Assembly (NCBI GenBank): GCA_020629595.1
Contig: JAHDDA010000103.1
Coordinates: forward strand, 1 to 8,533
Origin: Chitinophagales bacterium
GTDB lineage: Bacteria; Bacteroidota; Bacteroidia; Chitinophagales; UBA2359
Reading direction: 5' to 3'
DNA length: 8,533 nucleotides
A model generated the notes under the pieces. The model was given only the letters and a program-made list of their open reading frames with translations. It had not been told where the DNA came from and searched no databases. Numbering within the stretch: position 1 is the first letter of the stretch; the number at the start of each line of letters is the position of its first letter. A program made the position numbers and the translations under genes. Positions 1-5,468 of this stretch are shown one piece after another.

Positions 1-170
1 TCGTAACTCCTTTGCATCGGCTTCTGTATTCAAAGGAAAATCTTTATTATTCTTTATAATAGAATTAAGTGTTACAATATTGAGTTTTTGACCTACTTCA
101 TTTAATAAGTCGCTGAACTCAATATTGAATTTATTTACTATTTCTTTTCTCGTAAATCCATTAACTGCTA
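1..170. repeat. Terminal redundancy, left copy (circle closure)
   Basis: Bases 1-170 are identical to 8364-8533. The repeat lies wholly inside one reading frame that continues across the junction, so the simplest reading is a circular (or circularly permuted or concatemeric) molecule of 8363 bp whose assembly overlaps itself. A true phage terminal repeat is possible but would have to sit inside a gene. Confidence 0.95.
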
Positions 171-288
171 CATCTAAAAACCAATTCCAAATTTCAGTTT
201 TTCGTAAGAAATCTATCCATACAAAACCACCAACTAAACGTGGGTTTCCTTTTTTCTTACTATTGGTATGTTGGTTTGTTTTAGGCAT
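1..288 (-). CDS. N-terminal part of the 475-residue TerS-position protein (continues at 8363)
   Basis: This is the 5' part of the gene that ends at 7224. Translation from the ATG at 288-286 stays open to base 1 and goes on in the same frame at 8363, giving 475 residues in the circle. The start is chosen because it is the first ATG after the AT-rich gap. The N-terminus is basic (residues 1-17, several Lys, Asn and one Arg). It is followed by a Trp-rich helix (W24, W34, W36) and a segment at about residues 42-66 (NGFTRKEIVNKF, then a second helix) that looks like a helix-turn-helix. A TTG at 33-31 (also 8396-8394) would give a 390-residue form, but this is an internal Leu (residue 86) and not the real start. 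A DNA-binding head directly before TerL suggests DNA recognition for packaging. This is inference from position and fold-like pattern, since no family was recognised. See the entry at 7224-8533 for the rest. Confidence 0.85.
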   Translation of the reverse strand, partial: MPKTNQHTNSKKKGNPRLVGGFVWIDFLRKTEIWNWFLDVAVNGFTRKEIVNKFNIEFSDLLNEVGQKLNIVTLNSIIKNNKDFPLNTEADAKELR

Positions 289-305
289 TATTTAAGAATT
301 AACGA

Positions 306-323
306 TTTTAAATATATTTAAAA
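306..323. repeat. AT palindrome, copy 1 (upstream of the 475-residue gene)
   Basis: TTTTAAATATATTTAAAA is a perfect 18-bp palindrome ending 17 bp before the ATG at 288. The same 18 bases occur at 5647-5664, and close variants lie at 787-804, 3027-3044 and 7235-7252. It may be an operator or nucleoid-protein site controlling the packaging genes; the function is inferred only. Confidence 0.5.
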
Positions 324-356
324 AGATGGTTATTGATTGAAAATTATTTAATTCAA

Positions 357-429
357 AATTCCAAATCATTCAAAAATTAGGTTTTGGAGTGTCGGCTCTG
401 CTCCCTCAACTTTCAAAATCATTGGAATT
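357..429. other. GC-rich hairpin island inside inverted and direct repeats (candidate origin, pac/cos or operator)
   Basis: In an otherwise very AT-rich gap (289-499), bases 380-410 are clearly GC-richer and contain GGAGTGTCGGCTCTGCTCC (387-405 region), where GGAG can pair with CTCC around an 11-nt loop. The island is framed by an 8-bp inverted repeat, AATTCCAA (357-364) and TTGGAATT (422-429), and by a near-identical 12-bp direct repeat, TTCCAAATCATT (359-370) and TTCAAAATCATT (412-423). An AT-only hairpin, ATTAGA/TCTAAT, follows at 441-457. The gap separates the replication genes from the packaging genes. A nick site for the replication initiator or a packaging recognition site would fit, and so would a regulatory site. 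No perfect TAnnTTTG promoter box was found here. Confidence 0.4.
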
Positions 430-499
430 TATTGTTAGCTATTAGAAATTATCTAATCAATGAATTTTTATATTTACATAGATTTTGAATAAATAAAAA

Positions 500-787
500 T
501 TACTTTTTATCTAATCGTTCAAGTTCATCTTTAGCTGTATGATATATTTCAGCACTTAAACCAGTTATTGCTTTTAAGCCATCTTTATACAGTTCATTTT
601 CTTCATTTGGATAACGCTCTTTCAAGGCTTCAAGTCGTGAAATAAAACTTAGCATATCCTTTAATAAAATCAATAACTCACAAGATTTAAACAAGTCTTT
701 CATTTTGTCTTCAAGTTCTAATCTTACTTTATCGTCAAGTTCATTTAATATTGTATCGCAAACTTTTTTTAAGTCTATGTCTATCAT
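500..787 (-). CDS. Small acidic helical protein, 95 residues, unknown function
   Basis: The protein is not recognised. It is rich in Leu, Glu, Asp and Lys with no Pro except one near residue 60 and no signal peptide or membrane segment. The pattern of Leu/Ile spacing suggests almost all-helical structure, perhaps a coiled coil or helical bundle. The ATG at 787-785 directly abuts the AT palindrome at 787-804. It lies 104 bp downstream of the replication gene stop and 211 bp before the start of the packaging gene pair, so it probably belongs to the late part of the replication transcript or has its own promoter. No perfect -7 box is visible in 788-891. Small acidic proteins in phage satellites are often regulators or helper-interference factors, but nothing in the sequence shows that here. 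Confidence 0.65.
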   Translation of the reverse strand: MIDIDLKKVCDTILNELDDKVRLELEDKMKDLFKSCELLILLKDMLSFISRLEALKERYPNEENELYKDGLKAITGLSAEIYHTAKDELERLDKK

Positions 788-804
788 TTTAAATTGATTT
801 AAAA
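787..804. repeat. AT palindrome, copy 2 (abutting the 95-residue gene start)
   Basis: TTTTAAATTGATTTAAAA has two perfect 8-bp arms around a 2-bp centre and touches the ATG at 787-785. With the preceding A it is a 19-base exact match to 3026-3044. On the coding strand it is also an A-rich leader, so it could influence ribosome access as well as protein binding. Confidence 0.45.
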
Positions 805-891
805 GTTAGTTAATTGTATTATAGGAATAGATTTACAAATGCACATTTAAAAAATATTTAGTATTTTTGAATATTGAAAAAAGGTAAAACG

Positions 892-1929
892 TTAGGGAGG
901 GACTAACACAATTTGAGTTAAAAAATAATCTGACAAATCATTTATGTTACCACTAAGGTTATTATCTTTTTTTCTTCTTTTGTAGAAATTAGTGTAAAGA
1001 CATATATGTCGTTTTTTGCCTGTATATATACAAGCGTATTTGATAGGTAGCTTTTCAAACTCCTTTACAATTTCTAACTTTTCAACTTTGCTTTCAAAGT
1101 AAGTTTTAGCTGTTTTTCTTAAACGGTCTTTTCCTTTATTGTTTAAATCTTTACTGTTATTTATAATGGCTATAAAGGCTCTTAAATCGTTTCCTAACAA
1201 CTTTAAAAACTCATTACATATAAATCTATCTTTTAAGTTTTTAATACTTTTGGGAGTTTCTAAATAGCTTTCAAAAGTGTTTTCAAATGTATCTTTTAAA
1301 ATATTGAAATCGGTGTGAAGTACACCACCTAAAGTTGGTTTATCAATTTTTAATCCTGTTGCTTTTCTAAGATATTTTTTTGCTTGTTGCTGGGTTGCAA
1401 GTTGCAATTCTACCCTTACGCCTTTTTTATTTCGCTTTGCTACGTTATCGTAAACTGCTAATCTGCTGACTTTGTTATATTTCGCATAAAATCCATTGTC
1501 TTCTTTTATTTTTTCAATTTTAGGTTTCAATAGCTTTTCCAGTTCTCTTATTTCTTTTGGTGGTACGCTTGGAAAATCTATTGATATGTGAACAGTACCA
1601 ACTGTTGCACTAAGTAGCATTTTTTTGTTGGTGTAAATTCCGTTGTTCCATAGAAATTTAAGGAGAAGATGAACATTGTTTTTATTCAAAAATTTACCAC
1701 CTAAAGCATTATAACAATTTACGGTTATACTAAATACATTATCCAGTTCATATACTTTTAGGTTGTTATTGCTTGTTGGAATCTCACGTTTTAGCATTGA
1801 GTGTTCGCCAGTTTCTTCATCTGTACGGTCATCTCTTTTACCTTTTCTTGTGGGGTCAATAGTACCAACTTTAGGCAAATAGAACTTAACTGTATCTATA
1901 CAGTTTGATATGTGTTTAGGTAAACGCAA
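892..1929 (-). CDS. Replication initiator, phage/plasmid gene II/X-like
   Basis: The protein has 345 residues and is probably a rolling-circle type Rep that starts copying of the excised circle. The N-terminal motif IDTVKFYLP (residues 11-19) matches the characteristic opening (DTV-x-LWLP-like) of the phage/plasmid replication proteins of Bacteroidota and filamentous-phage gene II/X relatives. VHISIDF (113-119) and VRVELQL (171-177, after the YDN at 160-162) fit the beta-strand order of that family. I could not identify a catalytic Tyr with confidence. The C-terminus is strongly basic. The only start that keeps the IDTV motif is TTG at 1929-1927; the first ATG is at residue 45. The gene is in the same frame as the helix-turn-helix gene before it, separated by its TAA and four sense codons, so it is probably expressed by coupling or reinitiation. 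The family call comes from memory of motifs, so another class of initiator remains possible. Confidence 0.55.
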   Translation of the reverse strand: MRLPKHISNCIDTVKFYLPKVGTIDPTRKGKRDDRTDEETGEHSMLKREIPTSNNNLKVYELDNVFSITVNCYNALGGKFLNKNNVHLLLKFLWNNGIYTNKKMLLSATVGTVHISIDFPSVPPKEIRELEKLLKPKIEKIKEDNGFYAKYNKVSRLAVYDNVAKRNKKGVRVELQLATQQQAKKYLRKATGLKIDKPTLGGVLHTDFNILKDTFENTFESYLETPKSIKNLKDRFICNEFLKLLGNDLRAFIAIINNSKDLNNKGKDRLRKTAKTYFESKVEKLEIVKEFEKLPIKYACIYTGKKRHICLYTNFYKRRKKDNNLSGNINDLSDYFLTQIVLVPP

Positions 1930-1941
1930 CGCCTTTACTTC

Positions 1942-2250
1942 TTACTTTGCGTTCTTAATGCTTTGTAATTTGTTTACTTCACTTTTTGAAAAGTAAACCC
2001 TGCGACTTCCCTCAATTTTAATTTTGGTTAAATTGCCATTGATACACCATTTGTCAAGTGTTGGGTCTGTGATACCAAATATTTCTTTAACTTCTGTTTT
2101 GTTGTAAACCTGTGGTGCTTCTGCTTCTAACTTCTTTAGTGCTTGTTGCTGTTGCTTCTGCTGTTCTTGTATATGTGTTGTAAGAAGTTCTTTAAGTTCG
2201 CCTATTTCAGCAAATAATGCTTCATAAGGGTTTGATATTGAATTTTCCAT
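1942..2250 (-). CDS. Helix-turn-helix DNA-binding protein, AlpA/excisionase-like
   Basis: The protein has 102 residues from the ATG at 2250-2248. An in-frame GTG at 2289 would add 13 residues, but a perfect TAnnTTTG -7 box (2282-2275) lies inside that extension, so the ATG is preferred. Residues about 5-42 form a Gln- and Glu-rich coiled coil (EIGELKELL, then a run of Q and K), probably for oligomerisation. Residues about 48-96 are a winged helix-turn-helix of the MerR/excisionase (HTH_17) kind: YNKTEVKEIFGITDPTLDKW, a turn, then SRRVYFSKSEV. In satellites such proteins act as excisionase and/or activator of the replication genes. Position directly before the rep gene, and the repeated GTTATAAC site just upstream, suggest that it controls its own operon and perhaps excision. 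It could also be a plain repressor. Confidence 0.75.
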   Translation of the reverse strand: MENSISNPYEALFAEIGELKELLTTHIQEQQKQQQQALKKLEAEAPQVYNKTEVKEIFGITDPTLDKWCINGNLTKIKIEGSRRVYFSKSEVNKLQSIKNAK

Positions 2251-2274
2251 TTGTACCAGTTTAATTTGTTGGCA

Positions 2275-2282
2275 CAAACTTA
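2275..2282 (-). promoter_or_regulatory. Promoter -7 box for the HTH-rep operon
   Basis: The minus strand reads TAAGTTTG, a perfect match to the Bacteroidota -7 consensus TAnnTTTG, 25 bp before the ATG at 2250. No clear TTG at -33 is seen; the GTTATAAC repeats occupy the region about 25-50 bp upstream, which would suit an activator or repressor. Confidence 0.55.
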
Positions 2283-2305
2283 AATTCACGATTTTAGTAA
2301 AATAT

Positions 2306-2332
2306 GGTTATAACCTGTTATAACTCGGTTAT
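2306..2332. promoter_or_regulatory. GTTATAAC tandem operator or iterons
   Basis: GTTATAAC occurs at 2307-2314 and 2317-2324, followed by a partial GTTAT at 2328-2332. The repeats are 10-11 bp apart, one helical turn. The first copy is extended to the palindrome GGTTATAACC (2306-2315). Repeats on one face of the helix next to a promoter suggest cooperative binding, most simply by the downstream HTH protein. As iterons for the Rep they would be an alternative origin. Confidence 0.55.
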
Positions 2333-2337
2333 TTATT

Positions 2338-3267
2338 TTACTTGTTTTCTAATTCTTTAATAATAGATTTTAGCTTTTCAAAATCGTTTTTAAATTCATC
2401 TTTGTATTTATCTAAAATGTAGGGTTCAATGTTTTTAAATCTTACTTTTTGGTTGTTGGCTTTTGTTACTGTTTCAAAATTTAGCCTTTTATTTTTTGCT
2501 TTATTGTAACCTTTTTCTGCTACTTTTCCTGTTCCGTATTCTTTGGTAATAAGTTTTTTTTCAATAAAGATATTTTCACAGTTGGTGCTTGTTACCCTCC
2601 ATTTATTATAAAAACAAATCAAACCACGTTCATCGTGTGTTAGTTTATCTGCATCTGTTCCAGTTGCTTCTGCATCGGCTTCTGTGTTTTGTGGGGCTGT
2701 TTGCTGTTGAGGTGAACCATTTTTTGTTGAGGTGATGGGGTTTTCCTCTACCTGTTCCAAACGCTGTAATATTGATTTTAAGGCTATTAATTTGATATTT
2801 CGATAATTGTTATATAGTTGCTCTATTTCTCTAATATGTGGCATTACTAAATACTCAAAATCGCTTTTTTGGTAAAACTTTTCACGTCTGAAAACTAAAT
2901 TTTTATCTAATACAAAAGGTGTTTTTAATTCTGTTATTGCTTCTTTTAAATCAGTTGTATCAATTTCTAATTTATCGGCTTCATTTTTTAACTTCTTAAA
3001 TTCGTTTTTGACTTCTGCAATTTTAATTTTAAATTGATTTAAAATTTCATCTATAACATAATTATCAATTTCAATTCCTTGTTCTACTCTTATATCGTCA
3101 GGCGTTGGGGTGCGGTAAAAATAAAAGTTAATACCATAGGCATTGACAATTATTTTGTAAGTGTCAAGTCCATGTTCTTTTGAATCATAATAATCATACC
3201 TAAACTCAAAAGAAGTATCTGTACTTAGTAAATCTTTAACGGCTTTTTCTCTTTGCTCAACGGTCAT
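2338..3267 (-). CDS. Unrecognised 309-residue protein, third gene of the higBA operon
   Basis: I do not recognise this family. The ATG at 3267-3265 lies 2 bp after the higA stop, so it is co-transcribed with the toxin-antitoxin pair. Residues 1-70 mix beta-like and aromatic stretches (FRYDYYD, YGINFYFYRTPTPDD). Residues about 71-115 are a charged helix, probably a coiled coil. Residues about 175-208 form a Gln/Thr/Ala-rich flexible linker (contains PQQQTAPQNTEADAEATG). The C-terminal domain (about 209-309) is basic with several aromatic residues (CFYNKWRV, VRFKNIEPYI). A two-domain, linker-joined soluble protein with no membrane segment fits a regulator, nucleic-acid binder or helper-interference factor. 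Its place between a TA pair and a regulator gene makes it accessory cargo rather than a core replication gene. It contains an AT palindrome at 3027-3044. Confidence 0.8.
   Translation of the reverse strand: MTVEQREKAVKDLLSTDTSFEFRYDYYDSKEHGLDTYKIIVNAYGINFYFYRTPTPDDIRVEQGIEIDNYVIDEILNQFKIKIAEVKNEFKKLKNEADKLEIDTTDLKEAITELKTPFVLDKNLVFRREKFYQKSDFEYLVMPHIREIEQLYNNYRNIKLIALKSILQRLEQVEENPITSTKNGSPQQQTAPQNTEADAEATGTDADKLTHDERGLICFYNKWRVTSTNCENIFIEKKLITKEYGTGKVAEKGYNKAKNKRLNFETVTKANNQKVRFKNIEPYILDKYKDEFKNDFEKLKSIIKELENK
3026..3044. repeat. AT palindrome, copy 3 (inside the 309-residue gene)
   Basis: The 19 bases ATTTTAAATTGATTTAAAA are identical to 786-804. Here they encode part of a coiled coil (NQFK region), so this copy may be a coincidence of Phe/Lys/Asn codons, a binding site within the gene, or a trace of duplication. 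Confidence 0.4.
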
Positions 3268-3269
3268 AA

Positions 3270-3647
3270 CTATTTCAATTCATAAGGTCTGCTAAATGCT
3301 TCTTGTTGCATCTTAAAACGGTTTGCCAGTTTGATAACTAAGTTTTTGCTTATGCTTCTACGATAGTTTAAAACATCGCATAATAACTGTGGCGAAATAT
3401 TTATTGAACGTGCAAAATTTGCGTTGCTCCCCTCTACATCGTCAAGCAATGATTTTAGTAACTCAATAGGGTTGAGGTCAAGCGTTGGACTTGTACGCTG
3501 TTCATATTCGTTAATTAATAGGCTTAACAATTCCAGTTCCTGCTGGTGCTGGGTTTCGCTTTCATTCATTAAGCGTTCATAAATATTGCAATACTCGGTG
3601 TACTGCTCTAAGGTCTTAATTACTGTATATTTTAGTTCCTGTACCAT
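3270..3647 (-). CDS. higA: HigA-type antitoxin, Xre-family DNA-binding protein
   Basis: The protein has 125 residues. The N-terminal half (about 1-60) is helical and acidic, likely the toxin-binding part. Residues about 73-115 are an Xre helix-turn-helix: NFARSINISPQLLCDVLNYRR, then ISKNLVIKLANRFKM, which is the pattern of HigA antitoxins (N-terminal partner region, C-terminal HTH with the SxxLxDVLNxRR recognition helix). It follows the toxin gene with a 1-bp gap, which is the unusual toxin-first order typical of higBA. The antitoxin should block the HigB RNase and, with it, repress the shared promoter at 3979-4000. On a satellite this pair would hold the element in the population. Confidence 0.85.
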   Translation of the reverse strand: MVQELKYTVIKTLEQYTEYCNIYERLMNESETQHQQELELLSLLINEYEQRTSPTLDLNPIELLKSLLDDVEGSNANFARSINISPQLLCDVLNYRRSISKNLVIKLANRFKMQQEAFSRPYELK

Positions 3648-3648
3648 T

Positions 3649-3972
3649 TCAAAACATATTTATATTACAAACATCTATTTTATCATATTCGCTGTGTGTT
3701 CCTACAAAACGGACGTATAACAAAGCCTTTGTTTTACTAAAGTGAATACCACATATTAGACGGTATTTATTACCACCTACATTAAAAATTAATCGTGTGT
3801 ATTCTTTACAAGTAACTACATCGGCATTTCCAAAAGACTGTTTTACATCGTTGAGGTTTTGCCAGTTGCAATAATTCAGCTTTGTTTTAAAAATTAGAAA
3901 AGCGTTTAACATTATGGCATCTGTTCCAATATGTTCAACAACGTTTAACCATTTATGTAACTCTACTTTCAT
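3649..3972 (-). CDS. higB: HigB-type toxin, mRNA interferase
   Basis: The protein has 107 residues, the usual length for this RelE-fold family of ribosome-dependent mRNA endonucleases. Family hallmarks are clear: W37 followed by DVKQSFGNADVV (42-53), NVGGNKYRLI (64-73) and VRFVGTHSEYDKI (87-99). These are the conserved strands and the GTHxEYDKI block, with basic residues available for RNA contact. The ATG at 3972-3970 sits about 7 bases after the -7 promoter box, so the mRNA is nearly leaderless. The gene starts the operon higB-higA-309 and lies 43 bp after the integrase stop. It appears intact, so the pair is probably active. Confidence 0.9.
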   Translation of the reverse strand: MKVELHKWLNVVEHIGTDAIMLNAFLIFKTKLNYCNWQNLNDVKQSFGNADVVTCKEYTRLIFNVGGNKYRLICGIHFSKTKALLYVRFVGTHSEYDKIDVCNINMF

Positions 3973-3978
3973 AGTTTA

Positions 3979-4000
3979 CAAATATACGCTAATTGCGTAT
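3979..4000 (-). promoter_or_regulatory. higBA promoter with overlapping operator
   Basis: The minus strand carries TATATTTG (3986-3979), a perfect TAnnTTTG -7 box 6 bp before the higB ATG. It overlaps the palindrome ATACGC-TAATT-GCGTAT (3984-4000), whose outer bases continue the symmetry imperfectly (CAAAT on both sides). A palindrome over the promoter of a TA operon is the expected operator of a HigA dimer, giving autoregulation. Confidence 0.7.
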
Positions 4001-4015
4001 TTGTTGTTAGTGGTG

Positions 4016-5281
4016 TTAGCTAACTTTTTTAAGGTTGGTTTCTTTTGGTTTCTCGGTTGCTGTATAGTTCGCTATTGCAACATTTTGTTCAAATCGGATA
4101 TACTTCAAAAATGCCTTTTCCGTTTTGTGTCCACTTAGTTGCATACAAGTAATTGCATCTTTAGTTTTCAAGTATAAAAGCGTTAAGCCTGTACGCCTTG
4201 CTGTATGACTTGCTACTAATTGCCATTTTTCAAAAGTCTTTTTTTCGGTCTTTTTTCCTTTGGTAATCGGAACAATAACTTTAGTATCAAATCCTGCTAA
4301 TTTGCATAATTCTTTTAAGTAATCGTTCACTTTGGAATGATACAACTGTTTTAAATTGTAGTTGTATTTTTCAAGTATCTGTACCTGTATCGGTTCGTAA
4401 CTTATGGTTCTTTTTACTTTGGTTTTTTCTTGAATAATAACAAAACAATCTTTTTGTAATTGGTCTGCTCCTATTGTCGCAAAATCTGAAATTCTTTGAT
4501 AACTCCAAATTCCGAAAATAAACAAGTCCCTTACTTTTTCAAGTCGCTTGTTATCTGTTAAGTCCATTTGTTCAAGCGTTCTTACTTCATCTAAGGTTAA
4601 AGCTACTGTAACGGCATCTTGTACCTTTGGCTTTCTAAATGTTTGAAAATCTAAATTAGAATGAAGTTTTAAGCGTAAACCCTCGTTCATTATTGCTTTA
4701 ATGGTTTTAACGTGGTTTCCAACTGTCGAGGGTGCAAGTTGTTGTTCTTGTAAATACTTTAAAAACTTTGAGTAAAAAGCGTGTGTAATACTTTCAAAGG
4801 TCAAAGGGTACTTTTTCAGCTTTTCAAATTTCTTTAGTCGTTTTTGAATTACTATGTATTTATCAATGGTTCTTTTACTAAGACTTCTTTCAGCTATCTG
4901 TGAATCGTTTACAACTTCATCGTATAAATTCCAAAACTCAATTTTAGGTAGTTCAACTTTTGGTTTTAATTGCTGGGGTTTAAATTTTTCTTTTAAAGCT
5001 GTCATAACATCAATTAGGCACGTTTGCGAACCATTGCCTAAACTTTGATTGAAAGTATTGTTTGCTAAATCTGAAATTTTATCTAAATGTTCATTTATAG
5101 TTTTATTGAATTTTGCACCCTGTTTAACTCGTTGAAATTCTAAACTCCAATCATTAGGGTTTACCCTTTGTCCTGTATAGAATGTTTTTTTGCTACCCTT
5201 GTATATCATTCTAAGATAAATCTGTTTTGTTTTATCGGTTGGTTTACCAATTAATACAAACTTTGCTTTTGTTTCTCTCAT
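4016..5281 (-). CDS. int: Tyrosine recombinase integrase
   Basis: The enzyme has 421 residues and catalyses integration and excision at attP/attB. The order of domains is that of Bacteroidota integrases: an N-terminal arm-binding domain (about 1-100, TGQRVNPNDW motif at 36-45), a SAM-like core-binding domain (about 113-210) and a catalytic domain (about 225-405). Catalytic residues are in place: R263 (in SYQRISDF), a Lys in EKTKVKRT (285-292), H359 and R362 (SHTARRTGL), H385 (SGHKTEKAF) and the nucleophile Y394 (FLKYIRF). The usual GLR around the first Arg is YQR here, a mild departure. Length is normal and nothing is broken. The ATG at 5281-5279 follows an A/T-rich leader. The promoter box at 5330-5323 and the arm sites 17-41 bp before the start suggest that Int represses its own gene when bound to attP. 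Confidence 0.95.
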   Translation of the reverse strand: MRETKAKFVLIGKPTDKTKQIYLRMIYKGSKKTFYTGQRVNPNDWSLEFQRVKQGAKFNKTINEHLDKISDLANNTFNQSLGNGSQTCLIDVMTALKEKFKPQQLKPKVELPKIEFWNLYDEVVNDSQIAERSLSKRTIDKYIVIQKRLKKFEKLKKYPLTFESITHAFYSKFLKYLQEQQLAPSTVGNHVKTIKAIMNEGLRLKLHSNLDFQTFRKPKVQDAVTVALTLDEVRTLEQMDLTDNKRLEKVRDLFIFGIWSYQRISDFATIGADQLQKDCFVIIQEKTKVKRTISYEPIQVQILEKYNYNLKQLYHSKVNDYLKELCKLAGFDTKVIVPITKGKKTEKKTFEKWQLVASHTARRTGLTLLYLKTKDAITCMQLSGHKTEKAFLKYIRFEQNVAIANYTATEKPKETNLKKVS

Positions 5282-5297
5282 TTTTAACTAACTTTAC

Positions 5298-5322
5298 AAT
5301 ACTGTCATTAAATACTGTCATT
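5298..5322. repeat. Int arm-type sites, proximal pair
   Basis: AATACTGTCATT occurs at 5298-5309 and 5311-5322, 13 bp apart. The pair is enclosed by the inverted repeat CTAACTTT (5288-5295) and AAAGTTAG (5324-5331). Direct 12-bp repeats beside an integrase gene are typical binding sites of its N-terminal domain. Confidence 0.65.
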
Positions 5323-5330
5323 CAAAGTTA
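5323..5330 (-). promoter_or_regulatory. int promoter -7 box
   Basis: The minus strand reads TAACTTTG, a perfect TAnnTTTG box about 41 bp before the int ATG. The arm sites lie directly downstream, across the expected transcription start, so bound Int would block transcription. No clear -33 TTG is seen. Confidence 0.5.
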
Positions 5331-5348
5331 GGTTTATTTTAATTAACT

Positions 5349-5371
5349 TTAATATAGTTTAATTATATTAA
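5349..5371. repeat. Spaced palindrome TTAATATA-N7-TATATTAA
   Basis: Two perfect 8-bp arms are separated by 7 bp (GTTTAAT). Inverted arms around a 7-bp spacer are the layout of a tyrosine-recombinase crossover core, but the site also lies 19-48 bp upstream of the int promoter box and could be an operator. Confidence 0.4.
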
Positions 5372-5468
5372 TTCATAAAGTTTTGAAAATCATTGCTTTT
5401 AGATTAAAATTTATAGGGTAGCAATTAAAAAGGTGTAAGTTCTGGTAGGTCTGCTAATCTTTGGAGTT

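Noticed and set aside
1..170. True T7-like direct terminal repeat
   Set aside because: The repeat lies inside one gene and continues its frame across the join, which fits a circle or permuted concatemer better; not fully excluded.
289..499. tRNA or other RNA gene in the gap
   Set aside because: No cloverleaf or T-loop consensus could be folded; only short hairpins are present.
788..891. Promoter for the 95-residue gene
   Set aside because: TATAAT- and TAACTTTT-like strings exist, but none matches TAnnTTTG with a proper upstream element; in AT-rich DNA they are expected by chance.
891..907. GTTAG-N7-CTAAC hairpin at the rep stop as a terminator
   Set aside because: The stem has only 5 bp and the T run on the minus strand is interrupted, so it is too weak to call.
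2251..2289. GTG start at 2289 giving a 115-residue HTH protein
   Set aside because: A perfect -7 promoter box at 2282-2275 falls inside this extension; ATG 2250 fits the promoter better.
3914..4138. Plus-strand open frame of 74 codons
   Set aside because: It is antisense to higB, its promoter and the end of int, all strongly supported. Composition is Phe/Leu/Cys-rich, as expected from the complement of AT-rich coding DNA.
4854..5048. Plus-strand open frame of 64 codons
   Set aside because: Entirely antisense to the integrase core-binding domain, with no promoter or family match.
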